Below, piece by piece: positions 18,610 to 59,821 of a DNA stretch of 64,000 nt. Source of the stretch: Scylla paramamosain (lineage: Eukaryota > Arthropoda > Malacostraca > Decapoda > Portunidae); NCBI RefSeq assembly GCF_035594125.1, contig NC_087191.1:1055001-1119000 (forward strand), in the 5' to 3' direction. The notes under the pieces are model-generated. The model ran no database searches and was not told the origin of the DNA. It saw only the letters and a list, made by a program, of their open reading frames with translations. How positions within the stretch are numbered: the first letter of the stretch is position 1; every line of letters starts with the position of its first letter. The position numbers and the translations under genes were made by a program.

Positions 18610-19470
18610 CGGCAGCTCTTGTTCTAATTCGTCAAACTACCGTCCTATTGCTTAAATTTCCTTCCTCTACATTTTTTTTAATCTATCCTCAAAAGAAAGG
18701 TTCTTGAATATCTATCACTTCACAACCTTCTATCTGATCGCTAGTAAGGGTTCCGTCGAGACCGTCCTACTGGTGACCTGGTTTTCCTTATTGCGTCTTT
18801 TTCATCCTCTTTTAGGGATTTTGATGAAACTTTCGCTGTTGACGTAAACGCTTTTGATAGTCTGGCACAAAGCTTTGATTTCCAAACTACACTCCTACGG
18901 TTTCTATCCTTCTCTCTGTAACTATCTCAAGTTTCCTTTCTAGCTGTTCTATTGCTGCTGTGTTAGACGGTCACTATTCTTCTAGGTCTACTAACAGTGG
19001 TGTTCCTCAGGGTTCTGTCCTATCACCCACTTATTATTCATCAATGGTCTTCTAAACCAAACTTGTTCTCTTCATTCCTATGCTGATGATACCACCCCTG
19101 CACTTTTCCACGTTTTTTCATAGACGTCCAACCCTTCAGGAAGTAAATAGCTCAAGCAAGGAAATCACAGAACGCCTAACTTCTGAGCTTTCTAAAATTT
19201 CTGACTGGGGCAGAGCAAACTTAGTATTGTCCAATGCCCCAAAAACTCAGTTCCTCCGTCTATCATCTCGACACAACCTTCCGATAATTATCCCCTCTTC
19301 TTCAACGACACTTAATTGTCCCCCTCTTCTACACTGCATATCCTCGGTGTGTTCTTTACTTATAATCTAAACTGGAAACATCACATCTCATCTTTAGCTA
19401 AAACAGCTTCCTGAGTCCTGAGTCGTCTCCAGTTTTTCTCACCCCCCAACTGCTAACTCTGTACAAGGGC
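18610..19470 (+). mobile_element. Older LINE-B copy, 5' part (split by insertion)
   Basis: Frame-broken RT sequence matching the intact LINE-B from about its NYRPIA box to the position equal to 22222 (ctctgtacaagggc). Numerous indels and stops show it is old. The alignment resumes at 22778 on the far side of the intact LINE-B, so the two parts are one older copy. Confidence 0.88.
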
Positions 19471-22400
19471 AGTAGACACCTGCCGAAACGATAATTACTC
19501 CCAGTGAGGTCTAAAGCACTGTTCAGGGGGTGCTGTGAACTTATCATTAAACCCAGCTGTGACCTCACTGAACGTTTCCCTTTGTGTCTCACAACACAAG
19601 GGGGTAGTCACAGCCTGCCCTCTAAAGACAACTCTCTTCCTCCACACAAAACTACAAGCACCTAATAACACACACACCCTTCACTCCAAAAATTTTAAAA
19701 TCATGGCGACTCCTACACCAGCCTCGGAGTCCCCATCTGGGGAGGGGACCATAAATGTCCCCAGGTCGGACTGCCTTTCCGTCGACGACCCTAAGTGTCT
19801 TGACACCCCCCTCAACTTTTTCTTCATTAACTTCTGCAACATTCGCGGTCTAAGATCTAATTTTCAATCTGTAGAACACCACCTCTCCTCTTCTAAACCT
19901 CATCTTCTTTTCCTCACTGAAACTCAGGTGTCTGAGGCAACTGACAGTAGCCCCTTTTCTGTTCCCTCCTACTTTCTCTATCCTCATTTTCGATCCAAAG
20001 CTGGATGCTGCGTTTATGTGCGCAATGACTTAACCTGCTCTCGTGCCCACGCTCTTGAATCTTCCGAGTTTTCCACCATCTGGCTACGACTACAGAGTCA
20101 TTCTCATACTAAATTTATCTGTGCTGTATACCTCTCTCCTAACTCCTCTGACTATAAGAAATTCTTTGACTACTTAACTTCCAAAGTGGAGCACATTCTG
20201 ACCCTCTTCCCTTTTGCAGAGATCTCCATTCTTGGAGACTTCAATGTTCACCACCAGCTTTGGCTTTCCTCTCCCTTCACTGACCATCCTGGTGAACTAG
20301 CCTACAACTTTGCTATCCTCCATGACCTAGAGCAATTGGTGCAACACCCTACTCGTATTCCTGACCGTCTTGGAGATACGCCCAACATTCTTGACCTTTT
20401 CCTGACCTCTAATCCTTCTGCTTATGCTGTCACCCTTTCTTCTCCGTTGGGCTCCTCCGATCACAATCTCATATCTTTATCTTGTCCTATCACTCCAATC
20501 CCTCCTCAGGATCCCCCTAAGCGAAGGTGCCTCTGGCGTTTTGCCTCTGCTAGTTGGGGGGACCTGAGGCGGTATTTTGCTGATTTTCCTTGGAATGACT
20601 ACTGCTTCCGTGTCAGAGACCCGTCTTTGTGTGCTGAGCGCATAACAGAGGTGATAGTGTCTGGCATGGAGGCGTACATTCCTCACTCTTTTTCTCGTCC
20701 TAAACCTTCTAAACCTTGGTTTAACACAGCTTGTTCTCGTGCTATACATGATAGAGAGGTGGCCCACAAAAGGTACTTAAGCCTTCCTTCACCAGAATCT
20801 CATGCACTTTATATTTCTGCCCGGAACCATGCCAAGTCTGTTCTCCAACTAGCCAAAAACTCCTTCATTAACAGAAAATGTCAAAACCTTTCAAGATCTA
20901 ACTCCCCTCGTGATTTCTGGCATCTAGCCAAAAATATCTCCAATAACTTTGCTTCTTCTTCTTTCCCTCCTCTACTTCAACCAGATGGCACCACTGCTAT
21001 CACATCTATTTCTAAAGCTGAACTCTTTGCTCAAACCTTTGCTAAAAACTCTACCTTGGACGATTCTGGGCTTGTTCCTCCCTCTCCACCCTCTGACTAC
21101 TTCATGCCTCGTATTAAAATTCTTCGTAATGATGTTTTCCATGCCCTCGCTGGCCTAAACCCTCAGAAGGCTTATGGACCTGATGGGGTCCCTCCTATTG
21201 TTCTCCGAAACTGTGCCTCCGTGCTTGCACCTTGCCTAGTCAAACTCTTTCAGCTCTGTCTGTCAACATCTACCTTTCCTTCTTGCTGGAAGTTTGCCTA
21301 CATTCAACCTGTTCCTAAAAAGGGTGACCGCTCTAATCCCTCAAACTACCGTCCTATTGCTTTAATTTCCTGCTTATCTAAAGTTTTTGAATCTATCCTC
21401 AACAGGAAGATTCTTAAACATCTATCACTTCACAACCTTCTATCTGATCGCCAGTATGGGTTCCGTCAAGGCCGCTCGACTGGTGATCTTCTGGCTTTCC
21501 TTACTGAGTCTTGGTCATCCTCTTTTAGAGACTTTGGTGAAACTTTTGCTGTTGCCTTGGACATATCAAAAGCCTTTGATAGAGTCTGGCACAAAGCTTT
21601 GATTTCCAAACTACCCTCCTACGGTTTCTATCCTTCTCTCTGTAACTTCATCTCAAGTTTCCTTTCTGACCGTTCTATTGCTGCTGTGGTAGACGGTCAC
21701 TGTTCTTCTCCTAAATCTATTAACAGTGGTGTTCCTCAGGGTTCTGTCCTGTCACCCACTCTCTTCTTATTATTCATTAATGATCTTCTAAAACAAACTT
21801 CTTGTCCTATCCACTCCTATGCTGATGATACCACCCTGCACTTTTCCACGTCTTTTCATAGACGTCCAACCCTTCAGGAGGTAAACATATCACGCAGGGA
21901 AGCCACAGAACGCCTGACTTCTGATCTTTCTAAAATTTCTGATTGGGGCAGAGCAAACTTGGTATTGTTCAATGCCTCAAAAACTCAATTCCTCCATCTA
22001 TCAACTCGACACAATCTTCCAGACAACTATCCCCTCTTCTTCAATGACACTCAACTATCCCCCTCTTCTACACTGAACATCCTCGGTCTGTCCTTTACTT
22101 ATAATCTGAACTGGAAACTTCACATCTCATCTCTAGCTAAAACAGCTTCCATGAAGTTAGGTGTTCTGAGACGTCTCCGCCAGTTTTTCTCACCCCCGCA
22201 GCTGCTAACTCTGTACAAGGGCCTTATCCGTCCATGTATGGAGTATGCTTCACATGTCTGGGGGGGTTCCACTCATACTGCTGTTCTAGACAGGGTGGAA
22301 TCAAAAGCTTTTCGTCTCATCAACTCCTCTCCTCTAACTGACTGTCTTCAGCCTCTCTCTCACCGCCGCAATGTTGCATCTCTAGCTGTCTTCTACCGCT

Positions 22401-22777
22401 ATTTTCATGCTAACTGCTCTTCTGATCTTGCTAACTGCATGCCTCCCCTCCTTCCTCGGCCTCGCTGCACAAGACTTTCTTCTTTCTCTCACTCCTATTC
22501 TGTCCACCTCTCTAACGCAAGAGTTAACCAGTATTCTCAATCATTCATCCCTTTCTCTGGTAAACTCTGGAACTCCTTGCCTGCTTCTGTATTTCCACCT
22601 TCCTATGACTTGAATTCCTTCAAGAGGGAGGTTTCAAGACACTTATCCACCAATTTTTGACCACTGCTTTGACCCTTTTAGGGACTGGCATTTCAGTGGG
22701 CATTTTTTTTTATTAGATTTTTGTTGCCCTTGGCCAGTATCCTTCCTACATAAAAAAAAAAAAAAAAAAAAAAAAAA
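19471..22777 (+). mobile_element. Full-length LINE-B non-LTR retrotransposon
   Basis: A single-ORF element with a short 5' leader (from 19471), one EN-RT ORF, a 3' UTR of about 90 bp and a poly(A) tail (22752-22777). It is bounded on both sides by pieces of an older copy of the same family. The intact ORF suggests recent insertion. The clade is not certain: it has an APE-type endonuclease, no RNase H, and a C-terminal region shared by many jockey/CR1/L2-type elements. Confidence 0.93.
19535..22660 (+). CDS. LINE-B ORF: endonuclease-reverse transcriptase
   Basis: An uninterrupted frame of up to 1041 codons. An internal ATG at 19703 (MATPTPA) is a plausible true start because the upstream part has no conserved features. 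From the N-terminus there is an APE-like endonuclease with its expected residues (FCNIRGL, LTETQ, LGDFN, SSDHN; roughly residues 95-310). A basic linker follows, then RT with GPDGVPP, a NYRPIAL box, [24 protein letters not shown] and the catalytic YADDTTLH (roughly 540-800), then a C-terminal region ending in [13 protein letters not shown]. The protein would nick target DNA and copy its own RNA there. There is no RNase H and no separate ORF1. No stop or frameshift is visible, so it may be competent. Confidence 0.95.
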   Translation: MNLSLNPAVTSLNVSLCVSQHKGVVTACPLKTTLFLHTKLQAPNNTHTLHSKNFKIMATPTPASESPSGEGTINVPRSDCLSVDDPKCLDTPLNFFFINFCNIRGLRSNFQSVEHHLSSSKPHLLFLTETQVSEATDSSPFSVPSYFLYPHFRSKAGCCVYVRNDLTCSRAHALESSEFSTIWLRLQSHSHTKFICAVYLSPNSSDYKKFFDYLTSKVEHILTLFPFAEISILGDFNVHHQLWLSSPFTDHPGELAYNFAILHDLEQLVQHPTRIPDRLGDTPNILDLFLTSNPSAYAVTLSSPLGSSDHNLISLSCPITPIPPQDPPKRRCLWRFASASWGDLRRYFADFPWNDYCFRVRDPSLCAERITEVIVSGMEAYIPHSFSRPKPSKPWFNTACSRAIHDREVAHKRYLSLPSPESHALYISARNHAKSVLQLAKNSFINRKCQNLSRSNSPRDFWHLAKNISNNFASSSFPPLLQPDGTTAITSISKAELFAQTFAKNSTLDDSGLVPPSPPSDYFMPRIKILRNDVFHALAGLNPQKAYGPDGVPPIVLRNCASVLAPCLVKLFQLCLSTSTFPSCWKFAYIQPVPKKGDRSNPSNYRPIALISCLSKVFESILNRKILKHLSLHNLLSDRQYGFRQGRSTGDLLAFLTESWSSSFRDFGETFAVALDISKAFDRVWHKALISKLPSYGFYPSLCNFISSFLSDRSIAAVVDGHCSSPKSINSGVPQGSVLSPTLFLLFINDLLKQTSCPIHSYADDTTLHFSTSFHRRPTLQEVNISRREATERLTSDLSKISDWGRANLVLFNASKTQFLHLSTRHNLPDNYPLFFNDTQLSPSSTLNILGLSFTYNLNWKLHISSLAKTASMKLGVLRRLRQFFSPPQLLTLYKGLIRPCMEYASHVWGGSTHTAVLDRVESKAFRLINSSPLTDCLQPLSHRRNVASLAVFYRYFHANCSSDLANCMPPLLPRPRCTRLSSFSHSYSVHLSNARVNQYSQSFIPFSGKLWNSLPASVFPPSYDLNSFKREVSRHLSTNF

Positions 22778-23243
22778 TCAATGTATGGAGTATGCTTTAC
22801 GTGCGCTCTTTTAGACACGATGGAATCAAAAGCTTTTAGTTTTATCAATTTTCTTCCAACTGACTGCCTTCAGCTTCTCTTATCGACGCAATGTTGCATC
22901 TCTTGCTATCTTTTACCGCTATTTTCATGCTAACTGCTCTTCTGATCTTGCTAATTGCATGCCTCTCCTCCTCCCGCTTCCTCGCTACACAAGACTTTCT
23001 ATTTTCTCTCACCCCTATTATGTCCACCTCTTTAATGCAAGAGTTAACCAGTATTTTCAATCATTCATTCCTTTCTCTGGTAAACTCTGAAACTCCCTGC
23101 TAACTCTGTATTTCCTCCTACCTGTCTTGAACTCTTTCAAGATAAGGTTTCAAGACACTTATTTGATAATTCGATTTGTCATCTATTTGGGAATTGGCAT
23201 TCGAGTGGATGCTTTCTGTAATCGAAATTTTTGTGGCCCTCTT

Positions 23244-23289
<46 letters not shown>
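22778..23289 (+). mobile_element. Older LINE-B copy, 3' part (split by insertion)
   Basis: Resumes the older LINE-B at the position equal to about 22233 of the intact copy (atgtatggagtatgc) and runs through the C-terminal region and 3' UTR to its own poly(A) (23247-23289). It is diverged, with several frameshifts. Together with 18610-19470 it flanks the younger copy; about 10 bp of target sequence seem to be missing at the junction. Confidence 0.88.
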
Positions 23290-23291
<2 letters not shown>

Positions 23292-23881
23292 GCTATCTTG
23301 GATGATCTTGACATCATATTCTGGAACAGTCTTTTAGAGGTCATAATTCCGAATCGAATAATAAGAAAAAAAAATGTAATGAGTAGCCAAATAACAATAC
23401 ATTATAATTATAACAATACACAGACACATCAAGGGAAATCATCCATCTGTACATTCACCTAACAGGTGTTTCTGGAACGGTTATTGCCTGATACTTCGAC
23501 TGAACTCTGTGGCTGCCATCTGCAAACTCCATCCATAGATCAAATGACTGGTAACAGAGCATGTGTGGTGGAGTTTATTTTCTTTTTAAAATTATATACT
23601 ACCACAGCATTAGGCTTGAAGTGAAGGGATTAGTCTTTGATAAGATATGAAAAGTTATTGAGGTCATACCGTTTCATGAAACATGAAACATTAATTTTAC
23701 TCTTTGCTACCTTAAACCTGTATAAGTTTCCATAATGAAACTTATATTATTATTAACGACATACTCCACTAGTAAAAAAAACACTACTGGCACTATTGCT
23801 CCACATAAGTTTGGCATTTGATGCACACACACACACACACACACACACACGCGTGAGTATATGCTGGTAATACTGTTGCAG
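23290..23881. other. Spacer upstream of the first recognised receptor exon
   Basis: No exon was recognised here. An (AC)n run lies at 23823-23851. The sequence just before 23882 (tactgttgcag) is an alternative acceptor for the first receptor exon. Confidence 0.5.
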
Positions 23882-23911
23882 GGTAGTGGCATATGTTGTG
23901 CTCCCGTACAG

Positions 23912-50685
<26,774 letters not shown>

Positions 50686-50959
50686 ACATCTTTAAATGGA
50701 CAAACTCTATGAGACTGCCACATAAGTCACTATATGTATTATCGGAAGAGGGTCTACGCTAAATATACCGCTTATTATGTCCATTAATGTAGTATCGATA
50801 GCTAAAATTTGATATACTATATGGTGTAATTCATAATATCCATAACTGTAGTACACAAGTATTCTTCAACATCAGACATCTCATAGAAATTCAAAACAAT
50901 AAAAGGCTAGAAAACATGATCCTCGTGTTTGATCAGACCTATTGTTGGAATTGCTTTGA
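50686..50959 (+). other. IR 3' flank with candidate poly(A) signal
   Basis: About 270 bp between the receptor stop and a LINE-A tail. AATAAA at 50899-50904 is a plausible polyadenylation signal 214 bp after the stop; an earlier AATAAA at 50681-50686 overlaps the stop codon. Confidence 0.55.
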
Positions 50960-51344
50960 ACATAAGAACATAAGAACATACGAAATAAGGGAAGCTGCAA
51001 GAAGCGACCAGGCTTACACGTGACAGTCCCTGTATGAAACACACCTACCTATTTCTGTCTGTTACCCCCATCCATAAACTTGTCTAATCTTCTCTTAAAG
51101 CTCTCTAGTGTGCTAGCACTAACTACATGATTACTGAGTCCGTTCCACTCATCTACCACTCTATTTGAGAACCAATTTTTTCCTATCTCCTTCCTAAACT
51201 TAAATTTTTTAAGCTTGAACCCGTTATTTCTTGTTCTACCCTGGTTGCTGATCCTAAGAATTTTGCTTACATCTCCCTTATTATAACCCTTATACCACTT
51301 AAAGACTTCTATCAGATCCCCTCTTAACCTACGTCTCTCTAGAG

Positions 51345-51846
51345 CAGTGGTTCCCAAAGTGGGCGGTACCGCCCCCCTGGGGGCGGTGGAAAGATCTGGG
51401 GGGGGCGGTGAGGAAGAAGGGGGTGGTAGGGGGGCGGCAGTCCGAAGTCGAAGTCAGAAGTTCGAACGTTTGTTTGACGATTTGTACACAACACGTGCAG
51501 CAGGACGAGTCAGTGGACGACGCATCAGGGTCCGGTTACTGCACGCCGCTCTGGCCCAGTCAGATCCGACAGCATATGACTACAAAAGCAAAAGCTCAGG
51601 TTTGTAATTTCAAACTTGTAATGTTCAGAATTTTATTATATAATAAAGATATAATGGAAGGACGCCAAAGGGTTTCACCATTAAATTTAATTTGGAAGTG
51701 TTACTGTGCTAAGGCTGTCCTTGCACATGCTTGCACCACTCTTCACAGGAGTATTTGGTGATGGTTAAGGGAGGTGGTGGTTAGGGTGGTGCATTCACTG
51801 ATATATATTGTTACGAATGTATATGACTTTGTACCTGTGTGTGCAT

Positions 51847-51905
<59 letters not shown>

Positions 51906-52068
51906 CGCGCGTGTGTCATTGTGTGGGTGGCGAGGGCGGCGTGCCTTAGATCATGTCCGCCACCATTTTGTTTGTTTCCATATGTGTCTGTGTGTGTGGG
52001 GGGGGGGGCGCTAGGAATTCACCGGGGAGCCAAGGGGGCGCCAGCCTGCAAAAGTTTGGGAACCACTG
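51345..52068. mobile_element. 724-bp non-autonomous hAT-type transposon
   Basis: Ends are inverted copies of CAGTGGTTCCCAAA (51345-51358 and 52055-52068). It is flanked by a perfect 8-bp direct repeat CTCTAGAG (51337-51344 and 52069-52076), which fits the known hAT target preference nTCTAGAn. The uninterrupted site with a single CTCTAGAG is present in LINE-A copy 1 at 35346-35353, so the insertion is proven by an empty site. It contains a (GT)n run (51848-51900) and G-rich ends; no transposase is recognisable, so it would depend on one in trans. Confidence 0.95.
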
Positions 52069-52511
52069 CTCTAGAGAATGTAAATTTAACAGCTTCAACC
52101 TCGCCTCGTAAGCAATACTCCTCATCCCCTGTATCCTTTTAGTTATTCTCCTCTGTACTGATTCTAATAGACCTATATCTTTCCTCTAATGTGGGAACCA
52201 GAACTGCACAGCGTAGTCTAGATGAGGTCTGACTATCGCCAAGTATAACTTTAATATTACTTCCGGCCTTCTACTTTTAACACTCCTAAAAATGAATCCT
52301 AGTACCCTATTTGCCTTGTTTCTGGCTTCTATGCATTGTTTCCCTAGACGGAGTTCAGAGCTAACTATAACTCCTAAATCTTTCTCGTACCCTGTACCTA
52401 CCAGAGTTTGGTTGTTTAATGTGTACCTATTGTGTGGGTTTCCTCTACCTACGCTAAGCACTTTGCATTTATTGATATTAAATTGCATTTGCCATCTATC
52501 CGTCCATTGAT

Positions 52512-52970
52512 TCATTCTAAGTCTGCCTGCAAGGCGATGGCATCCGATTCTGACCAAATTAATCTACCTATCTTTGTGTCATCCGCAAATTTACTAACAT
52601 CACTACTAATTCCACTATCCAAGTCATTGATATATATCAGAAATAACAATGGCCCTAATACTGATCCCTGTGGCACCCCACTAATTACATGACCCCACTC
52701 GGATTTCGAGCCGTTTATTACCACTCTCTGTCGCCTGTTACCAAGCCATGACCCTATCCAGCCTAACACCTTCACATCTATCCCGTGTGCCCTAACCTTT
52801 CTCAGGAGCCTTTGATTGGGTACCTTGTCAAATGCTTTACTAAAGTCCAGATATAAGATATCATAACTATCGCCATTATCTACTGCCTCGTACACCTTAC
52901 TGTAAAAACTTAACAAGTTTGTCAGGCAAGACTTCCCCTTCGTGAAGTCATGCTGTGACTGATTTATCAA
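52512..52970 (-). pseudogene. LINE-A copy 2 RT palm fragment
   Basis: Contains [44 protein letters not shown] and FADDTKIG without a break. It shows the frame that copy 1 has lost at 36207 (KGKSCLTNLL) but breaks after LQADLE, where copy 1 continues with DRMNEWTDRWQ. Confidence 0.9.
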
Positions 52971-55805
52971 GTTATGTTTGTCTAAATGTTCCCTAATGTT
53001 CCTCGCTATTATTGACTCTCACATTTTACCTACAACTGAAGTTAAGCTGACAGGTCTATAATTAGACGCTAAAGTTTTATCTCCTTTCTTAAAGATGGGT
53101 ACTACATTAGCCTGCCTCCACATTACTGGTACCTCACCCGACTCCAGTGATTTCCTAAAGACAGAAACTAACGGCTCACTAATAATCTCTTTACATTCCT
53201 TAAGTACTCTGGGATATATTTCATCAGGTCCTCGTGACTTGAACTTTTTTAGCCTATCTATCTCCTGTTCCATTATCTCCCTAGTTATGGAAATATCTGC
53301 CAGATTCTCATTCTCATCTGCTCTAAACACCTGTTCACTATCTGGCATATCCTGCATGTTTTCCTGGGTGAAGACCGTTAAAAAATAATCGTTCAGAAGT
53401 TTACTTATCTCCTCCCCAGAACTAACCAGCCCCCCATCTGCTGCCTTTAACGGACCTACAGTATCCTTATTCTTCGTCCTGTATACCTGATAAAATCCCT
53501 TGGGGGTCCGTCTTCGCCTGGCTGGCTACCTTTAATTCATAATTGTCCCTAGCTTTCCTCGTTAACTTCCTGACTGTTCTAACTAATTCATTATATTGTG
53601 TCCTTAAAACTTCTTCACCTGCCCTTAATCTCTTATATATACTTCTCTTACGCCCTATATGATGCTTTAACCTAGCAGTCATCCATTTAGGGTCATTTTT
53701 TTGTGATCTTATTGTTCTATACGGGATATTTGCTAACTGACCTGTATGAACTTTGTGTACGAAATATTTATACAGTTCATCTACATTTACTTCACCTAAT
53801 CCCCTCATCTCGTCCCCTACCATCCTCTCCACTCCCTCATCTACTCGCCTCGACCTCACCTCTCTCATTTCAGCATGACCTGACATTCCAACATACTCAC
53901 ACCTATCTCTCCCCCTTCCGGTCACATCTTCCCTCCTTTTGTCCTACACCCTCACGCCTCACCTCACCTCTCTCATCCTGCCTTATCTCTCTGAACTCCG
54001 TCCCTGACCTGACCTCACCCTGCATCCTTTGCCAGTCCACTCCTTGGAGGTACCTTTTTAATTCTTCAAAATCTGCTCTCCTAAAGTCAGGAATTTTACT
54101 AGTGTTTTCGTTTCTAACAGTTTCTTCCCATTCTAAATTGTACCTAATTTCCCTATGGTCACTGTTACCTAGCTGTCCTCCAACCTCTACCTGCGTGACT
54201 GCTTCCTCCCTGTTAGTAAGAATTAAATCTATAATATTATTCCCCCTTGTGGGTTCTACGACTACCTGTTTAAAAAAAAATATCCTGAATTACCTCAAGA
54301 AATTCCTCTTCTTCCTTGTTACCTACAATCAGACTCTAGTCGATATTCCTAAAATTAAAATCTCCTACCACACATACCTGACTGTACCTGCCTGCCCTAT
54401 TTAATTCCTGCCACAGTGAGGTGTTAATTTCCTCTGTACTGGTCGGTGGTCTGTAAACTACCCCTAGTACTACTGACTGCGATCCTTCCTTAATATCTAC
54501 CCATATCGACTCTGCTTTGTTATCTGTTTTAATTCTATTGTTCATACAACACTGTAATGTGTCCCTAACGTATAACGCGACGCCTCCTCCTCTCCTGTTT
54601 TCCCTATCTTTATAGAACATTGTATACCCATCTATCTTAACCTCTGGATTAAATACTTTTCCTGACATATCTAACGAAGTTTCAGTTAAAGCAATGATAT
54701 CAAATTTCTCTACGCTCGCTATTCCTCTAAGCAAGTCTATTTTATTCAGAATACTTCTACAGTTTGTGTAGTAAACACTTAAGCTATTTCTCACCATCCC
54801 TGAGCTAGCTACCTTTCTAGATTTAACTAATTTGCCCCTCGCCTTCTCCTCACTACCCCTTCTTCCCTCCCGACTAACGAAAAAAGTGCTGGAGTGCAGT
54901 TACCTCCCGCTCGAGTGTTTCGGCCAAAACACGAACACCCTGGCGTGCCAAAGCACTCCATCCCTGGCGTACAAGGTGTCCCTACCATAGAAAAAGTCCC
55001 AGTTGTCGATGAACGTCCATCCATTGCTGTTACAATGATTCGCGAGCCTGCGATTTACTGTAATAGCCCTGGACAGCCACTCAGCACCAACTCCCCTCCT
55101 CGGCAAGACACCACATACCACTGGGATCCCTCCCTTGTCCCTAATCCTGTCCAAAGCCTGTCGAAACCTCCTGATAAGCTCCTCACTCCTGACCTTACCA
55201 AGGTCATTCCCTCCCACACTGAGAAAAACAATGGGCTTGGTCCCATCTTTTTCCAAGCACGTGTTTAGCCTATCAGCTACCTTCCCTATCCCGGCCCCCG
55301 GCAAACACACCCTCGACCTACGCTTCCTATCCCTAGCACAGAACGCACTAAGTGCCTAACCTATCACCAAACACAAGCACTCTACCTTGGGGCAGGGTAA
55401 CTGCATCTGCCCCCTCCTTCTTGCCTCCTCCCGCCCTGTCCACCTCCTTCTCCTTCCCTTCCTCCAGCACATTGAAGGGATTCTTCGTCTCCACGCAAGG
55501 TGCCCTGAGGACCTTCACTCTCTTGGCTCCCCTGCACACAACCGTCCACTGCTCTTCCGTCGCCTTACTAGGTAAGGTGACGGTGGGGCACGACCCTCCC
55601 ACAGGTGCTGAGATCCTCTCATAGAAGTCAGCCTGCAGGTCTGAGATCCTCTCACGAAACTCAGCCTGCACCTCCGAGATCCTTCGATGGAACTCAGCCT
55701 CCACCTCTGAGACCTTCGCAACGAAGGCCTCGAGAACAGGAGAACTAACACAACTAGGTAGCTTTGCAGGTAGCTTTGATTATACTTAGGTAATCTTTGT
55801 ACCTG

Positions 55806-57779
<1,974 letters not shown>

Positions 57780-59560
57780 CACAGGCAACCCCCAGCAACA
57801 TTGAGGGTACTTCCTGAGCTGCAAGCAACACATTCACCAGCAGCCTACACAGCAGGACAAGGCGCAGACAGATTTGTCGTCTTAGAGCGAGTAACAACAA
57901 GAACAGAGCCAGGACTCTCAGCAGCCTCCACATCCAGGTCGGCGTCCGCGGACGGGAGCTGCACCCAGACTCTTCCACCTGCCAGGTCATTCCCCAGAAG
58001 GAAATCAAAAGTAGACACTGGCAGGTTCTCCGCCAGTGCCACCCGTGCCTCCCCAGTCTTTAGCGGGCGTGACAGCCTAATCTTCGCCGTGGTGAAGCTC
58101 TCCGCGGCGCCAGTTCCCTGGCACCAGACAGGCAGACCGGAGGCAACTCGCCTCCCAGTCATATTCCTGCACAGCGTCTGCTGTGCCGCTGTCTCTCAAA
58201 ACTGTGACAGGATATGTAACCCCATTAATCTCAACAGTGTCCTTATACAAAAAAGACGGCACCAGTCCAACTCAGACCTCAGAGGGGACAGTGAGGTAAC
58301 AACAGATGAGGGGGAGGCCACACCAGCCTTTCCACCCTCCTAACTAAACACTGGCCGGATCTCGTCACCCTGCTGGTCCCGACCCTGGGACACAATCAAG
58401 GCCACCAGCTTCTGGGACGTCTTTGAAGTTGTGACTGTTATTAATTTGGGACAATTAAATTTGAAGTATCCCGTACTTCTACAATAATAACATGTGGGCT
58501 GCACACTATACCTGGGAGTGCTGTGTTGCATGCTCCCCGACTGTCTCCGTCGTGGGCTGGGTGGAGACTTGTTACCTACAGGGCTGACTCGCCCAGACTT
58601 GTTACTGGAGCCACTACTATAACGTGGACACCCAGGCAAACTGGCGCCGTCCGCACCACCGGACATAATATCACCAGCCCCTCCAGACGTACCACCAATC
58701 CACCGTGGCACAGGCCAGTGCGGCAAGACGTGCCAATCTGCCCACGTAGCTGCCTCCTTCAAGATTTTAAACCTTTCCTCGCGAACCAACGGTACTAACT
58801 CCTCGGCTACATTAAGAAACTGCTCCATTACCATGAGTTCCTTCAACTTACGGAAGTAGGAGGTGGCCTGTTCGCTAGCAATCCACTTTTCAAATGTCTC
58901 CTCCAGATAGTGAGCACACTCAAGATATGAGTCACTAGGCCCTTTCTTCCCTCGGCGGAACTGCAGCCTATACACCTCTGGCTCATATGCTCTCAGGATG
59001 TCAGTCTTAAACTCTTCATAATCCTCCAAATCCTAAACTGACATCCTGTCATACACTTCCAAGGCCTTACCTTTCAACATATTAGCCACCAGGACAACCC
59101 ACCTCTCCTGAGGCTTTCTCAAATCTTCTAAACCACTCCGTCATCCTCTTTTAGTCAAACTCAGGAATCAACTTCAAACCCCTCACCATCTGGCTTTCTA
59201 CTGTATCCTCCTTAATTCCTTCTCCTCTCCTCAAGCCATGAGATGAACTGAATTCAATCCGAGTCTTCTCCAACTCAAACATCCTATTCTTCTCAGCCTC
59301 CTGTCTCTCATATATCTTCGCCTCCTTCTCCGCCTCAAGTAATTTCATTTCGTTCTCCTTCTCGTCCTCAAGTAGCCTCATCTCTTTTTCCTTCTCAACT
59401 TCAAGCATCCTGGCTTCTCTAGCCTCCTCAGTCTTCGACCTCCTTTCCTCGCCTTTAGCTTCCAACTGGAGCCTTCTTAATTCTCTCTCCCTCTTGTCCT
59501 CAAGCTCCATTCTCATCTCCAACTTAAATCTCATTTCCTAAACATGCCTTCGGTCTGGGA
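57780..59560 (-). pseudogene. Ty3/gypsy gag-protease relic
   Basis: - strand, frame-broken. A charged coiled-coil N-terminus (59534-59151; EKEKEMRLLEDEKENEMKL type) is followed by a SCAN-like capsid region (59029-58700; EDYEEFKTDILRAYE, LEETFEKW, LVPLVRE) and a zinc knuckle CYYCRSTGYFKFNC (His replaced by Tyr) near 58485. The protease has an RDSGT active-site motif (58262-58190) and LLGNDLAGG (near 57985). A TAG at 59035-59037 splits gag, and a frameshift lies near 58195 in the protease. RT, RNase H and integrase are absent. Gag of this design is known from metazoan Ty3/gypsy elements. Confidence 0.8.
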
Positions 59561-59728
59561 GAAGCCACCAACGCTGCGGGCAGGGCTAACACGTCCGTGG
59601 ACGCTGTGTGTGGGACTAGGTGAAATCACAAGCATTTAGGTCTGATATGAATCTAAGTTTTCACTTTCCCTCATACGTTTTGTATCCATCTCTCTACACC
59701 TTTACTTCAGGTTCTGGTACTTCTATTG

Positions 59729-59821
<93 letters not shown>

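Larger units (their letters stand above)
50960..55755 (-). mobile_element. LINE-A (CR1-like) copy 2, interrupted by a hAT element
   Basis: Same family as copy 1 and nearly collinear with it from the TTCTTATG-type tail (50960) to about 17 codons into ORF1 (55755). Differences: a 724-bp hAT element plus an 8-bp duplication at 51345-52076; a stop replacing the Trp codon after the GDFNFRNID motif (near 54338); two separate 4-nt deletions at the ORF1 GDS box (near 55350-55365), which lose the catalytic Ser; a further 1-nt loss near 54952; and multiple frame breaks in ORF2. The RT core FADDTKIGR is still readable. It is dead. Confidence 0.93.
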
